A stretch of DNA of 47,509 nt from Oscillospiraceae bacterium (GCA_031261585.1 JAISJJ010000078.1:1-47509); one strand, 5' to 3'. Positions 17,416 to 25,595 are shown, counted from the stretch's first letter. A program made the numbers and translations. The notes: generated from the letters alone by a model not told the origin.

Positions 17416-19854
17416 CTATTCCAATCCCGCGAGGATCTGCATCAGCTTGATTGCGTCCTTCACGGTCACGTTCCCGTCCTCGTCAACGTCCGCGTTGCCG
17501 ATATACCCGCTCGGCAACAGGTTCGCGAGCACCTGTTGCAGCATCGTGAGGTCTTTCACCGTTATGAGACCGTCGCCGTCCACGTCGCCCGCCGCGCTGC
17601 CCGCTACGGTCAGCGTCAGCGTGTTCGCCGTGACGTAGCCGCGCGATTTCGCGTTCGCGTCGGTCAGAATGTGCGTATCGGGGGTGAGTGTCGCGTCGCC
17701 GCGCCCCTTTATCGTGAGTGAGAACGCCGCAATCGCGCCTGACGCGCCCGCCGTGCCGTCTGCCCCGTCGAGCCGCGTGAAGGTGACGTATTTTATGGTG
17801 CCGACGGTGGCGGTGCCGTACTGCCAGCCCGATTCCGTCGTGATTGTCGCGGTGTCGAGCGTGAACTTCGCGGTGTCGAACGCGAAAGCGTACTGCGCGC
17901 CGTAGAACGTGAACGCGCCGTCCGCTTCAAGGCTCAGCGTGAGCGGCACCGTGTCGCCCGAGCGCAGTTCGCCGCTCGTCGCGCGGGCGAGTGTGAACGC
18001 GAAACTCGGCGCGTCGCCCTCGACGAAGTCAACCGTGTAAATCCGCGATGTGGGCGTGAACGATGTGTTCGTGACCTCAATCGTGTACGTACCCGCCGTG
18101 CTGCCCGTGTTGCCGCTGTTGTTGAAATAGCTCTGGCGTATCGTGATTTTTCCCGCCGTCGCCGTGTTGACGCTCGACGGCAGCAGTTGCTGTCCGTTGA
18201 TCTTCACGGTCGCGCCCGACTGAAACGCGTTGTTCGCGGACGATATCACGAGACCCGACGCGCGCAGGTTGTTCAGGTAGTACACGTCGTCCACGTTCAA
18301 CTCGGGGAACGCGTTCGGCGGCGCGAGTACGGTCACGCTGAACTGCCGACGAGCGTACCCGTCCGCCTGAATGAGGAACGAATACGAACCCGTCGCGGTG
18401 AACACCGAACTCGCGATTGTGAACGTGCCAAGCTCGCGGTTGACGGTGAGCTGTCCCGCAGTGAGCGGCGTGAATCCCGTCGCGGCGGGTGCTTTTACCG
18501 AGATGTCGGGCTGAGCGTCCGCCCAATCGGTGAACGCGGTGTTGACCGCCGCGCTACCCGTCAGACCCGCGCCGTACGCGATACTGTGCGCCGTGGAGAA
18601 TACGGGCATCTGCGCGGGGTAGGACACCGTGACGATACCCGCGTCGGTGTACCCCTCGCGCACCGCCGTCATGTAGTAGTACAGCGGATTCGCGCTCAGG
18701 TCGCGCCCCGTCACATCCACCGCGACGGGTCCGTCGTAACGGTACTGCGGCGCGCCCGCCGAATCGTTCGGGTCGTCGGATATCGTGTACGAGTAGTAGA
18801 CCTGCGCGCCCGCTACGGTCGCCATGGTGATGTACGCCGTGTTGCCGTCCTCGCTGAGCGTGACGTGGGACGTAGGCGCGGGGATACTGCCCGCCGAGAC
18901 GATGTGCGGCGCGCTCTCCATCGTCAGGCGCAGGTTGTATACCCATTTGAAGTTGTCGAACGCCGTTCTGTGACCCGCGTACAGGTCGGCTTCCGTCATC
19001 GGCAGTTCGAAGCGCAGTGAGAACGGTCTCGCGGCGTCCGTCTCCATGATGTCGGCGAGACTGCCCGTGACGACACCGCCGTTCGCCTCGATGAGGTCGG
19101 CTATGCCGATCTCGCTCGTCAGGTCGGCGTCCGAACTCGTGCGCCCCGCGTAGGAGGTGGTCGCGAGTATGGGAACCATGAGCTGTGCCGTCGCGAACGC
19201 CGCGTCCTTGTCGGCGGCGAACGCGTCGTTTGCGCGGTATACATTATAATATGTATCGAGACCGAGACCCTTTTGCGCGATGTCCTCGCCGTCCTCGTTC
19301 TCGCCCGCTATCTCCCAACCCGTGTTCCAGCCGACAAGTGGGTCGAGCATAGCGGGGATATAGTACCGCGCAACGCCGTACAGCGTGTCGTACGTCCAGT
19401 TTTTCGTGTAAAACCCTCGACTGTCCGTCGCCATCAACCCGAGCGCGTCGCCGCCCGTATATGTCAGCGTCTCAGCACCCGCGACAGGGCTGACGCTCTT
19501 CACGTAATCGACAAATTCGGGCAGGGTGAGACCGCGCGCCTCGCCGTAACCCGTGGTGGGCAGGTTATCCGTGTACGAATAGCGGTAGTTGACCCCCGTG
19601 TCGTCGCCGTTGCCGTCGAGTTGACCGTGTTCGACCGCGACCAAGTCCTCCATCTCAACGACTTTCAGGAGGACGCTCTGCCCCGCGTCGTTCTGCGCGT
19701 AGAAGAACACGCGCTCCGCCGTGGCTGACGCGACGGTTTTCGCCCGCGTACTCGGCAGCGCGTATGAGAACGCGAGAACCGCGATGAGCGCGAGGACGAG
19801 CAGTCCGCTTATTGCCGATTTGAGGTGTTTTTCCCGATTTTCCCGTTTTTTCAT
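17416..19854 (-). CDS. Secreted multidomain protein with cohesin-like domain and C-terminal dockerin
   Basis: 812 aa. A signal peptide covers about 1-37. Residues about 42-330 are the unnamed N-domain shared with the 15674-17401 product. A chitobiase-C-like domain follows (VYYSYTISDDP, AVREGYTDAG), then a domain like the hemoglobin-interacting/DUF1533 family at about 435-525 (FTIASSVFTATGSYSF, IQADGYARRQF) and an Ig-like module at about 530-635. About 640-750 is a cohesin-like module (VPLTLSLEADGAFTFYG, FAFDTAKFTLD). The end is a dockerin (GDVDGDGLITVKD; ADVDEDGNVTVKD). The stop of the upstream gene (TAG) and this ATG are directly adjacent, with GGGAG inside the upstream gene, which indicates translational coupling. 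No catalytic residues are recognised. Confidence 0.8.
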   Translation of the reverse strand: MKKRENREKHLKSAISGLLVLALIAVLAFSYALPSTRAKTVASATAERVFFYAQNDAGQSVLLKVVEMEDLVAVEHGQLDGNGDDTGVNYRYSYTDNLPTTGYGEARGLTLPEFVDYVKSVSPVAGAETLTYTGGDALGLMATDSRGFYTKNWTYDTLYGVARYYIPAMLDPLVGWNTGWEIAGENEDGEDIAQKGLGLDTYYNVYRANDAFAADKDAAFATAQLMVPILATTSYAGRTSSDADLTSEIGIADLIEANGGVVTGSLADIMETDAARPFSLRFELPMTEADLYAGHRTAFDNFKWVYNLRLTMESAPHIVSAGSIPAPTSHVTLSEDGNTAYITMATVAGAQVYYSYTISDDPNDSAGAPQYRYDGPVAVDVTGRDLSANPLYYYMTAVREGYTDAGIVTVSYPAQMPVFSTAHSIAYGAGLTGSAAVNTAFTDWADAQPDISVKAPAATGFTPLTAGQLTVNRELGTFTIASSVFTATGSYSFLIQADGYARRQFSVTVLAPPNAFPELNVDDVYYLNNLRASGLVISSANNAFQSGATVKINGQQLLPSSVNTATAGKITIRQSYFNNSGNTGSTAGTYTIEVTNTSFTPTSRIYTVDFVEGDAPSFAFTLARATSGELRSGDTVPLTLSLEADGAFTFYGAQYAFAFDTAKFTLDTATITTESGWQYGTATVGTIKYVTFTRLDGADGTAGASGAIAAFSLTIKGRGDATLTPDTHILTDANAKSRGYVTANTLTLTVAGSAAGDVDGDGLITVKDLTMLQQVLANLLPSGYIGNADVDEDGNVTVKDAIKLMQILAGLE

Positions 19855-21297
19855 CTACGCCGCGCTCCCTTCCGCTATCCGCGACTGAATGAGCTGCGCG
19901 TCGCGGATATCGACCGTGCCGTCGGCGTTCGCGTCCATCGCGCGGTTGAAGCCGTCGCGCTGACGGATTGCCGCGAGCGTTAGCAGCACGTCGTCATAGG
20001 TGAGCTCGCCGTCGCCGTCCGCGTCGCCCGAGTACGCGGAACCGCCGCGCGCTTTCGGGTATATCGTCGCGAAATCCAGCACCTCCTCGGCGGCGTTGTA
20101 CGACGTGACCGTGAGCTGTCCGCTGTCCACGTCGATGATCTGGTAGTTGCTCTCCTGCTTGACGATCGTGTCCATGTACGTCTCGTCGGCGGATTCGTAG
20201 AACTTGGAACCCGACACACCCATGATGTACACGATACCGTTCACATAGTCCGTGTTGCCCCTGTACATCGGCAGACTGCGCGCGTAGACGTGCTGGTGTC
20301 CGACGAATACGAGGTCGAGCTTCGCGTCCTCAAATATCGGCACCCAGTTCTGCTTCACGAGCGCGGACACCGCGTCGTTCGCGAGGGCGTAGGGCGGGTG
20401 GTGCAGTATCGCGACCTTCCACAGCGCGTCACTCTCGGCGAGATCGTCGCGGATCCAGTCGCTGATACGCGCGTAGTCCGTCGGCGTGAGATTCTGCTCG
20501 GAGGAATAGACCCAACTGTTCAGCACGGTGAAGTGTACGTCGCCGTAGTCGTAGGAGTAGAACTCCTCCTCGAACCCCGTCGGTCCGTTGCGCAGCAGGG
20601 CGAAAACGTCCGTATACGCGAGCGGTTTGCCGCCTATGTGGTTGCTCTCGTGGTTGCCGTTCGTCGGCAGGAGCGGAATGGTGCCGAAAACGGGTTCCGC
20701 CTCCTCCAAGAACCGCGTCCAGTTCGCGAGGTCGAGACCGCTCTGCACGATGTCGCCGCCCATGATACCGAACGCCAGATCTGGGTTGCGGTCATACGCC
20801 GCGCGCAGGAGCTGACCCCACTGCGTCAACTCCGTATTCATGCTGTTCGCGATTTGCAGATCGCCGAGGTACAGGAAACTGAAACTGTCCGCGTGAATCG
20901 GCGCGGTCGTGAACGCGACAGGCTCGGTCACGCCGCCGTCCGTCGTGCCGATGCGGTACGCGTAGTGCGTGTCGGGCAGCAGACCCGTCGCCGTCGCCTC
21001 GTATCTGTAATATCCGCCGACGGACGTGCGCACGAGCGTCGCCGCGCCGAGAATCCGCGTAAATTCGTTGGAACCCGCCGTCGCGTACTCGACGTAGCTC
21101 TCGCCGAGGGCGTGCCACGTAAACGTCTGCGTCGTCGTCGGGTCGAGTGTCCATGAGAGCAGGATGTTGTTCGGCGTGTCGGATGGTGCGCCGCCCGTAC
21201 CGCCCACGCCGTACGCCGCGGAACACACCGCGATGAGCAGTGCCGCGATTATCAGCGCGGGCAGCAGCCGTCTGCCCGAAAATGCTTTTTTCGTCAC
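19855..21297 (-). CDS. Secreted purple-acid-phosphatase-type metallophosphoesterase with dockerin
   Basis: 480 aa, GTG start overlapping the upstream stop by four bases (GTGA). A signal peptide covers about 1-30. Residues about 40-135 form the FnIII-like N-domain of purple acid phosphatases (ILLSWTLDPTTTQTFTW). Residues about 140-365 are the metallophosphoesterase, with metal-binding motifs in order: GDLQ (D146), GGDIV (D182), GNHE (N215, H216), HHPPY (299-303) and GHQHVY (H334, H336). About 425-480 is a dockerin (GDADGDGELTYDD; MDANADGTVDIRD). The family hydrolyses phosphomonoesters or related phosphate esters with a two-metal centre; the substrate cannot be read here. It is the only clear enzyme in the cluster, and its dockerin suggests display on a cohesin scaffold, perhaps to release phosphate at the cell surface. 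Confidence 0.88.
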   Translation of the reverse strand: MTKKAFSGRRLLPALIIAALLIAVCSAAYGVGGTGGAPSDTPNNILLSWTLDPTTTQTFTWHALGESYVEYATAGSNEFTRILGAATLVRTSVGGYYRYEATATGLLPDTHYAYRIGTTDGGVTEPVAFTTAPIHADSFSFLYLGDLQIANSMNTELTQWGQLLRAAYDRNPDLAFGIMGGDIVQSGLDLANWTRFLEEAEPVFGTIPLLPTNGNHESNHIGGKPLAYTDVFALLRNGPTGFEEEFYSYDYGDVHFTVLNSWVYSSEQNLTPTDYARISDWIRDDLAESDALWKVAILHHPPYALANDAVSALVKQNWVPIFEDAKLDLVFVGHQHVYARSLPMYRGNTDYVNGIVYIMGVSGSKFYESADETYMDTIVKQESNYQIIDVDSGQLTVTSYNAAEEVLDFATIYPKARGGSAYSGDADGDGELTYDDVLLTLAAIRQRDGFNRAMDANADGTVDIRDAQLIQSRIAEGSAA

Positions 21298-23126
21298 GAG
21301 TTAACCTCCGCTATGTCGAGCAGACGCACGAGTATCGTCGCCGATTCGGCGCGCGTCGCGTTCGCTTTCAGCCTGAAATCGCCGTTCGGGTCGCCGACCA
21401 TCAGTCCCGCGGCTTTCACGATATCGACAGCGGAACCGCTCACCGAGCCGTTGATCGTCAGTTTATACACGCGCGATATCAGGTTCGCCATCTCCTCGCG
21501 CGTTATCAGCTTGTCGGGCTTGAACGTGCCGTCGGTGTAACCCGTGACTATGCCGAGCGCGACTGCCTTGTTGATATCGGCGCGCGCCCAGTGCTTCGTC
21601 GTGTCGGGGAAACCCGCGCCGACTGCCGCGTTGTACGCGCCGTCGCGCTCGACGAAGCGCATGAGTATGGTCACGAACTCCGCGCGCGTGATGTTGCTGT
21701 TCGGGTGGAACCCGCCGTCGGGGTAGCCCTGCATTATGCCGACCTGAGCGAGTTTTCTGATGTCGCTCGCCGCCCAGTGACCGCGAATGTCGTTAAATTC
21801 GGGTGCTGACGACGATTCGGACGACGATTCCGCGTTCTCCGACGCGGATACGCTCGTACTCACCGATTCGGACGCGCTCTCACTCACCGACACGGACGCA
21901 ACCGCGCTCGTCGAGGTCGACGCGCTCGCACTCGTCGAAACCGAGACGCTCTTGTGCGACGATTCGGAAACACTCACCGACGCGGACGTGATCGCGTACG
22001 CCGAGTTGCTCGAACTCGCCCGCGCTGACGCTGAGACGCTCGTACTGACGGACGCGCTCGACGCGTAGTTCGACGCGCTGACCGACGACGCGGTGTTCGC
22101 GCTCGTGGCGGCGGCGTTGACGGTCACGGCGCACGTCGCGTAGTACCGCGCGTTGTTGTTTGATCGCGCGGTGATCGTCGCGGTACCCGCCGCGTTGGCG
22201 GTGACGACACCGTTTGAGACGGACGCGACGGCGGGGTTGCTGCTCGTCCATGTGATGGCTTTGTTTGTCGCGTCGGACGGTATGACAGTCGCGCTGAGCG
22301 TTTTCGTATCCCCGACGTCGAGCGTCGCAAGCTCGTCGGACACTATGACACCCGTCACGGCGGTACCTTTGCCGTCGTACGCCGCCGCGCTCATGAATAT
22401 ATCGATGCGGTTGATGCCGCGCCCGAACTGCGAGGTCGTGGAATTGCCCGTTTGCAGGTCGTTGATCGTCTGCCCTCGGCAGTAGCGCAGACTGTCGTTT
22501 GTGGACAGTGTTTTAGTCTCGCCGAGCTGATCGCCGGGCCAGAAGCGCGCCTGATATGATGAGGTCGCGAGCATCGGCAGCACCATCTCGTACTGGTAGC
22601 TCAGAACGTCGGCTACGTCCACCCGCCAGCCGCCCGCCGTCATCTCAAACGTGTTCGTGTGGAACAGCCCGTCGAACGTGTACTGTATGCCGTTGCCCAC
22701 CGCGTCGTCGAACGAATATGTGCGGTAATATCCGTCGTCGTCGCACGTGAAGCGGACGCGCCCGCCGTATGCCTGAGCCATGAACACATCGTAGACGTAG
22801 TTCGTCTTTGCGTCGAAGTCGTCGAACAGCATGTCTATCCTGACACCCGACGCGATAGTCCACACGCGCGCGGGCATCGCGTCCACGGACGAGTACCACT
22901 GCTCCGTGACCTGATTCGGGATCGCGTTGATCTCGGGTATGGTGTAGGTGTACGCGGGTGCCGACGGCGGCACGGACGTGGTCCAGACGTATATGTCGAG
23001 TTTCGTCGAGATTGCCACCTCGGTCAGGTTGTCCGCCGAGACGAGCGTGGCTACGGACATAAGCACCGCAATGACGGCGCAGATCAGGAACCCCCGTTTC
23101 ATGCGTTTGGTCGTGTTTGGTTTCAT
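21294..23126 (-). CDS. SLH surface protein with Ig-like domain and Ser-rich stalk
   Basis: 610 aa, first gene of the cluster. A signal peptide covers about 1-31 (FLICAVIAVLMSVATLVSA). Residues 32-245 form an N-domain distantly like those of the next two dockerin proteins (VLPMLATSSYQAR against VPILATTSYAGR). Motifs such as WYSSVDAMPARVW and ASGVRIDMLFDDF vaguely recall sulfite-oxidase-like folds, but this is weak. About 250-335 is a group-2 bacterial Ig domain (AITWTSSNPAVASV, GTATITA). About 335-440 is very rich in Ser, Ala and Val (SASVSVSES units) and could be glycosylated. The rest is three SLH domains (GHWAASDIRKLAQ, GYPDGGFHPNSNITRAEF). GGGAG precedes the ATG. It is a wall-anchored stalk protein without a recognisable cohesin. 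Confidence 0.82.
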   Translation of the reverse strand: MKPNTTKRMKRGFLICAVIAVLMSVATLVSADNLTEVAISTKLDIYVWTTSVPPSAPAYTYTIPEINAIPNQVTEQWYSSVDAMPARVWTIASGVRIDMLFDDFDAKTNYVYDVFMAQAYGGRVRFTCDDDGYYRTYSFDDAVGNGIQYTFDGLFHTNTFEMTAGGWRVDVADVLSYQYEMVLPMLATSSYQARFWPGDQLGETKTLSTNDSLRYCRGQTINDLQTGNSTTSQFGRGINRIDIFMSAAAYDGKGTAVTGVIVSDELATLDVGDTKTLSATVIPSDATNKAITWTSSNPAVASVSNGVVTANAAGTATITARSNNNARYYATCAVTVNAAATSANTASSVSASNYASSASVSTSVSASARASSSNSAYAITSASVSVSESSHKSVSVSTSASASTSTSAVASVSVSESASESVSTSVSASENAESSSESSSAPEFNDIRGHWAASDIRKLAQVGIMQGYPDGGFHPNSNITRAEFVTILMRFVERDGAYNAAVGAGFPDTTKHWARADINKAVALGIVTGYTDGTFKPDKLITREEMANLISRVYKLTINGSVSGSAVDIVKAAGLMVGDPNGDFRLKANATRAESATILVRLLDIAEVNS

Positions 23127-23312
23127 TTCGCTTCTCCCTACGCTTTTTTTGCATATTCCCGAGACAAACCGATAAAAAACGTCTCTCGCGCAGCACTTTC
23201 CGCGCTAAAACCCGCAAATACGCGCGTTCGGAGTAAGACGATACGTCGGTACCTGCCGATATGTCTGTTTCGTTTTCGCGCTATCTCTGCCGAGTATAAA
23301 AACAACTAACAC

Positions 23313-23341
23313 ATAATCTCACATTTGATTGGTTTTGTCAA
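23313..23341 (-). promoter_or_regulatory. Sigma-A-type promoter of the surface-protein cluster
   Basis: Read on the minus strand: TTGACA (23336-23341, perfect), a 17-base spacer and GATTAT (23313-23318, four of six). It points into the SLH gene at 23126 and predicts a leader of about 180 bases. It is the only strong promoter I found ahead of the nine-gene block. Confidence 0.7.
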
Positions 23342-23388
23342 GGGGTGAATGTGTATTTCGTGAATATCGCCAAAGAAGCGCAAAAAAT

Positions 23389-23421
23389 GGACGGGTTTCG
23401 TCGAAAAACCCGTCCGTTTTT
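23389..23421. terminator. Orphan bidirectional terminator-like hairpin
   Basis: A 10-bp perfect stem (GGACGGGTTT at 23389-23398 with 23406-23415), a 7-base loop, and T runs on both strands. It lies between two divergent transcription units rather than after a gene, so what it terminates is unclear. It may insulate the two promoters or end a short RNA. Confidence 0.6.
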
Positions 23422-23542
23422 GTTATGTTTAGTTTGATTTGTTAAACCTTCCGCTAACTGTGGCGGTCAACCACCTGCGCCAGATTCAACAACACCCGTA
23501 AACCCGAGCGCGTTTTGCTCCGTTCAAAACTGTAAATAGGTG

Positions 23543-23592
23543 TTGCGCGTCGGATAAATTCGTGGTATAATTCATGGTGTAATTCAAGGAGG
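23543..23592 (+). promoter_or_regulatory. Promoter, tandem operator-like repeat and RBS of the toxin-antitoxin operon
   Basis: TATAAT at 23566-23571 has a weak TTG-type -35 at 23543-23548 with 17-base spacing. From 23563 to about 23587 the motif TGGTATAATTCA is repeated as TGGTGTAATTCA, which overlaps the -10 and could be the antitoxin's binding site. AAGGAGG at 23586-23592 precedes a GTG start. Confidence 0.5.
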
Positions 23593-23601
23593 TATTCGTT
23601 C

Positions 23602-23871
23602 GTGAATATACGCCCCATCTCAAAATGCCAGAGCAACTTCAACGAGGTCGCCGACCTGTGCCGCCAAGAACGCGAACCCGTCTACATCACGAAAAACGGC
23701 TATGAGGACCTCGTTCTCATGCGCGCCGCCGACTACTCGCGGGAACTCGCGCGGCTCGAACTGTACGACAAACTCGCGGCGGCGCAAGCGCAGGTTGACG
23801 CGGGCGACACACTGATCGACCACGACGCGCTGTTCGCGGAACTGCGCGGCAGACTGAACGCGCATGGATAA
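23602..23871 (+). CDS. Phd/YefM-family antitoxin
   Basis: 89 aa, GTG start with AAGGAGG ten bases upstream. The N-terminus has the Phd/YefM DNA-binding fold signature (IRPISKCQSNFNEVADLC, VYITKNGYEDLVLM) and the C-terminus is a helical tail that would wrap the toxin. Such antitoxins neutralise the partner toxin and repress their own operon. The gene overlaps the downstream toxin by eight bases, the usual arrangement for this pair. Confidence 0.9.
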   Translation: MNIRPISKCQSNFNEVADLCRQEREPVYITKNGYEDLVLMRAADYSRELARLELYDKLAAAQAQVDAGDTLIDHDALFAELRGRLNAHG

Positions 23872-24184
23872 GACCTACGCGATACGCTACACGCCGCTCG
23901 CGCGCGAGGATTTGCTCGACGTGCTGCGGTACATCTCCGAGGAATCGGACGCGCCGACGAGCGCGCGCCGAATCCTCGATAAGATCGAGTCGGATATCGC
24001 GCTGCTCCGCGAGAATCCGTATATCGCGCCGCTTTCGCGCGACCGCTATCTGTCGACTCAGGGGTACCGCGCGCTCGTGTCGGGCAAGTACCTCGTCTTT
24101 TACAAGGTTGACGACGATGCCGCAACCGTCGTCGTACACCGCGTAGTGTACGGCAAACGCAATCTGTCATGGTTGGGGTTGTGA
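23864..24184 (+). CDS. RelE/ParE-family toxin
   Basis: 106 aa. It has the typical ParE/RelE start (YAIRYTPLAREDLLDVLRYI) and end (YLVFYKVDDDAATVVVHRV, YGKRN). ParE-type members inhibit gyrase and RelE-type members cleave mRNA on the ribosome; the sequence alone does not settle which applies. The start lies inside the antitoxin's last codons, so translation is coupled. Confidence 0.88.
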   Translation: MDKTYAIRYTPLAREDLLDVLRYISEESDAPTSARRILDKIESDIALLRENPYIAPLSRDRYLSTQGYRALVSGKYLVFYKVDDDAATVVVHRVVYGKRNLSWLGL

Positions 24185-24489
24185 TTTCGTGATGGATTCA
24201 CCACGGCTACCGCATTTACTTTTCGTGTTTTCGCTGTGTTAAGACGAGGGAACGGGGGGCCGGATTGCTTCGCGCGGCCCGCAATGACGAGGGTTTTGGA
24301 TTTGCGAAAAGAAAAGTGGTGGCGCAAGCATTTCGTTGGGGTCGGTCTTGACCGACCCGCCGCACCCCACGCGGAAAACGGGCGGGTCAAGACAGCCCCT
24401 ACGATAACGCGAATCCGCGCCTGAAACGTCCGAATAACCTCGGCGGGCGATTGATAATCGCCCCTACGGCAACCCCGCGCCCTGCGCGT
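24185..24489. other. Gene-free stretch with palindromic repeats
   Basis: It holds one copy of the GATTGCTTCG-N-GCAATGACGA repeat (about 24262-24291), a GGTCGGTC/GACCGACC palindrome near 24340-24357, and a GGGCGATT-GAT-AATCGCCC hairpin (about 24443-24462) that may also act as a weak terminator for the regulator gene that follows on the minus strand. No gene is seen. Confidence 0.6.
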
Positions 24490-25443
24490 CTAAAACGTCT
24501 TTTGAATACCTGTTTGCGACAGGTCGTAGTTGCCTATCGTCGAGAGGTCGCGCTTGAACTCGTCCGAGGTGGCGTAGTCTATCAGCGCGCGCATGACGGG
24601 CAGTTTTGTGTCCACGAGTTTGTACACGAAATCGTACCATTCGAGTTGCAGCGGGATAAATTCGATACCCGCCATGTTGCCCGCGACGCTCTCGCACCCG
24701 AAGCCGACGTCCGCGACGCCGTTCACCACCGCACTCGCGACGGCTATGTGCGACGAGTTGACGTTATTGTAGCCGTTCACGGTCGCCGCGTCAATACCGA
24801 GAATACACATTTTTTGGTCGAGCAGGATACGCGTGCCGCTGCCCATCTCGCGGTTTATCATCGTGACGTCGGCGCGGCGCAGATCCTCCCAACCCGTGAT
24901 GCCGAGCGGGTTGCCCTTCTTGACGTAACACCCCTGTTTGCGCCCCGCGAGACGTATCGCGCCCGCGGGAATACCGGGCAGCAGGTGGCGGATATACGTG
25001 TAATTGTACGTGTCGGTCTCCGCGCTCCACAGGTGTGACGCGCTCGCCGTGACCTTGCCTCGATACATGGCGTTCAGCCCGTTGTAGCTGCCCATGTACG
25101 AGCGCAACAACGCCTGCCCGCCGCCGCGCAGCTCGGACACCTTATTAATAAGTATATCGAGGCACACGTCCTGCCCCGCGATGATCACGCCGCGCACGGG
25201 GTCGCTCGACGCGTCCTGTCGCGGCGGTCTCTCCGCGACGTAGTCGCTCGGCTCCGTCACCGTCCGCACCGCTCCCGTCTTGCGCGACGCGAGATACGCT
25301 TCAAGGTCGGCGCGGGACACACGCACCTGCTTGCCGACGTGCGACGCGGGTATCTCGCCGCGCTTCACCATCTCGTACACGGTGTATTTTTTGATGTGCA
25401 GTTCCTCTGCGACCTCCGCTGCTGACAATAAATCGGTGGGCAT
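24490..25443 (-). CDS. Excisionase-type HTH regulator with PBP-like ligand domain
   Basis: 317 aa. Residues about 5-55 are a MerR/excisionase-like winged helix-turn-helix (SAAEVAEELHIKKYTVYEMV, HVGKQVRVSRADLEAYL). From about residue 88 to the end it matches the periplasmic-binding-protein-like domain (PBP_like/PF12727 type), which in related one-component regulators senses small oxyanions such as molybdate. The ATG at 25443 follows AAAGGAG. No transporter gene lies next to it, so its ligand and target cannot be inferred from context. It is transcribed alone. Confidence 0.82.
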   Translation of the reverse strand: MPTDLLSAAEVAEELHIKKYTVYEMVKRGEIPASHVGKQVRVSRADLEAYLASRKTGAVRTVTEPSDYVAERPPRQDASSDPVRGVIIAGQDVCLDILINKVSELRGGGQALLRSYMGSYNGLNAMYRGKVTASASHLWSAETDTYNYTYIRHLLPGIPAGAIRLAGRKQGCYVKKGNPLGITGWEDLRRADVTMINREMGSGTRILLDQKMCILGIDAATVNGYNNVNSSHIAVASAVVNGVADVGFGCESVAGNMAGIEFIPLQLEWYDFVYKLVDTKLPVMRALIDYATSDEFKRDLSTIGNYDLSQTGIQKTF

Positions 25444-25502
25444 TTCGCTCTCCTTTGATTATCGTGTCTGTCTATTCGGGATTATTACAACTTTTCCGAT
25501 TA

Positions 25503-25531
25503 ATAATACCACGATTTTGCCAAAGTGTCAA
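25503..25531 (-). promoter_or_regulatory. Sigma-A-type promoter of the HTH/PBP-like regulator
   Basis: Minus strand: TTGACA (25526-25531), a 17-base spacer and TATTAT (25503-25508, five of six). About 60 bases separate it from the start codon. Confidence 0.75.
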
Positions 25532-25595
25532 TTGAATTTGCGGGAATCGTCGCGGTTGCGGCGTTGAATTTTGCGAGACAATTCCCTCGTCCCCT

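Larger units (their letters stand above)
23127..23601. other. Divergent intergenic region between surface cluster and toxin-antitoxin pair
   Basis: It contains the promoter of the surface cluster (23313-23341), an untranslated leader of about 180 bases (about 23127-23305) with only a weak 5-bp GAGAC/GTCTC stem, an orphan terminator-like hairpin (23389-23421), and the promoter and repeat-type operator of the toxin-antitoxin genes. I found no riboswitch signature in the leader. Confidence 0.6.

Noticed and set aside
777-23126. Classical cellulosome gene cluster
   Set aside because: Cohesins, dockerins and SLH anchors are present, but I found no glycoside hydrolase, carbohydrate esterase or CBM3 scaffoldin motif.
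23127-23305. Riboswitch in the leader of the surface cluster
   Set aside because: I compared the leader with the cyclic-di-GMP type motifs I know and saw none; only a weak 5-bp stem is present.
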